NCBI RefSeq assembly: GCF_045679555.1
Contig: NC_092122.1
Location: forward strand, 14,127,506-14,191,505
Direction of reading: 5' to 3'
Length of the DNA: 64,000 nt
From: Salvelinus alpinus
Lineage: Eukaryota; Chordata; Actinopteri; Salmoniformes; Salmonidae
Part shown: one piece after another, positions 63,673 to 64,000 of the stretch
Layout of the letters: each line of letters opens with the position of its first letter
Numbering within the stretch: position 1 is the stretch's first letter
Position numbers and translations under genes: made by a program
Notes under the pieces: generated by a model
What the model was told of the DNA's origin: nothing
Databases searched by the model: none
What the model saw: only the letters and a program-made list of their open reading frames with translations

Positions 63673-64000
63673 AATCAAATCACACATCCTAGTGCTGCTA
63701 CACTCTCTGCCTGTCCTATGGGAGTTGTATACGTTTTTGTTCCACTACTTCCGTACCTTATGCTGAGGCTGTCGTACTTTTTCTCATCCATCTGTGTTCA
63801 GTTTCCACCTCTAAAGATCCCTCTCTTCCTGCTGTAGTACGATCATAAATTATTCTGTTCTAAAGGCCTCCCACGGACTACAGTTCTAAATGGAGTTGTC
63901 ATTCACGTCTTCTAATAGGCCCGAAAGCAATGGCCAGGGAAAGTTTTGAGTATCAGTGCAATAGGGTGTTATTTAATTGTAAGGTAATTAGGTCAAATGT
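63673..64000. other. Right edge, nothing recognised
   Basis: No exon or complete repeat. Confidence 0.4.

Overview
This window is vertebrate nuclear DNA, almost certainly from a salmonid fish. The reasons are: Tc1-like transposons of the family from which Sleeping Beauty was derived, tRNA-headed SINEs with an HpaI site, RSg-1/L2-type LINE tails, a chromodomain Ty3/gypsy element, and split genes with teleost-like products. I see no bacterial operons, no CRISPR array and no autonomous RNA gene. More than half of the sequence is recognisable transposon material, much of it nested.

Host genes, all on the + strand. (1) 130-7615 holds the last five coding exons of agl (glycogen debranching enzyme). 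They are broken by a small repeat, an in-frame stop and several frameshifts, so this end of the gene is a pseudogene, plausibly the decayed duplicate left by the salmonid genome duplication. (2) 31371-46594 is a complete 15-exon gene for a ferric-chelate reductase 1-like protein (frrs1). It encodes 570 residues with signal peptide, reeler, DOMON and cytochrome b561 domains, and every splice junction is in phase. (3) 59720-60286 is the first coding exon of pawr (Par-4, prostate apoptosis response protein). The rest of that gene lies beyond the right edge.

Layout. 1-7.6 kb: decayed agl exons with a LINE, a SINE and a deleted Sleeping Beauty-type element in the introns. 7.7-12.8 kb: SINE and a full-length, recently inserted LTR retrotransposon (- strand) with a 5-bp target duplication. 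13.7-18.6 kb: three Tc1-like elements of different families; the last has near-identical ~200-bp ends and a transposase with a single nonsense codon. 18.6-25.2 kb: LINE fragments and two copies of an ~0.8-kb inverted-repeat transposon, each invaded by other repeats. 26.5-30.0 kb: full-length Sleeping Beauty-type copy and a deleted Tc1. 31.4-46.6 kb: frrs1, whose 8.5-kb intron 2 holds a solo LTR, a 1.4-kb salmonid repeat and a LINE inside a Tc1. 47-59 kb: mostly intergenic, with a fold-back Tc1 forming 582-bp near-perfect inverted arms, MITEs and a (CA)40 microsatellite. 59.7-64 kb: start of pawr and its first large intron with a nested Tc1.

The three host genes do not form one pathway: agl acts in glycogen breakdown, frrs1 in membrane electron transfer/iron reduction, and pawr in apoptosis signalling. 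The most notable structures are the fold-back Tc1 at 49388-50955, the almost intact Tc1 transposase at 17372-18394, the duplicated splice acceptor in frrs1, and the erosion of agl.
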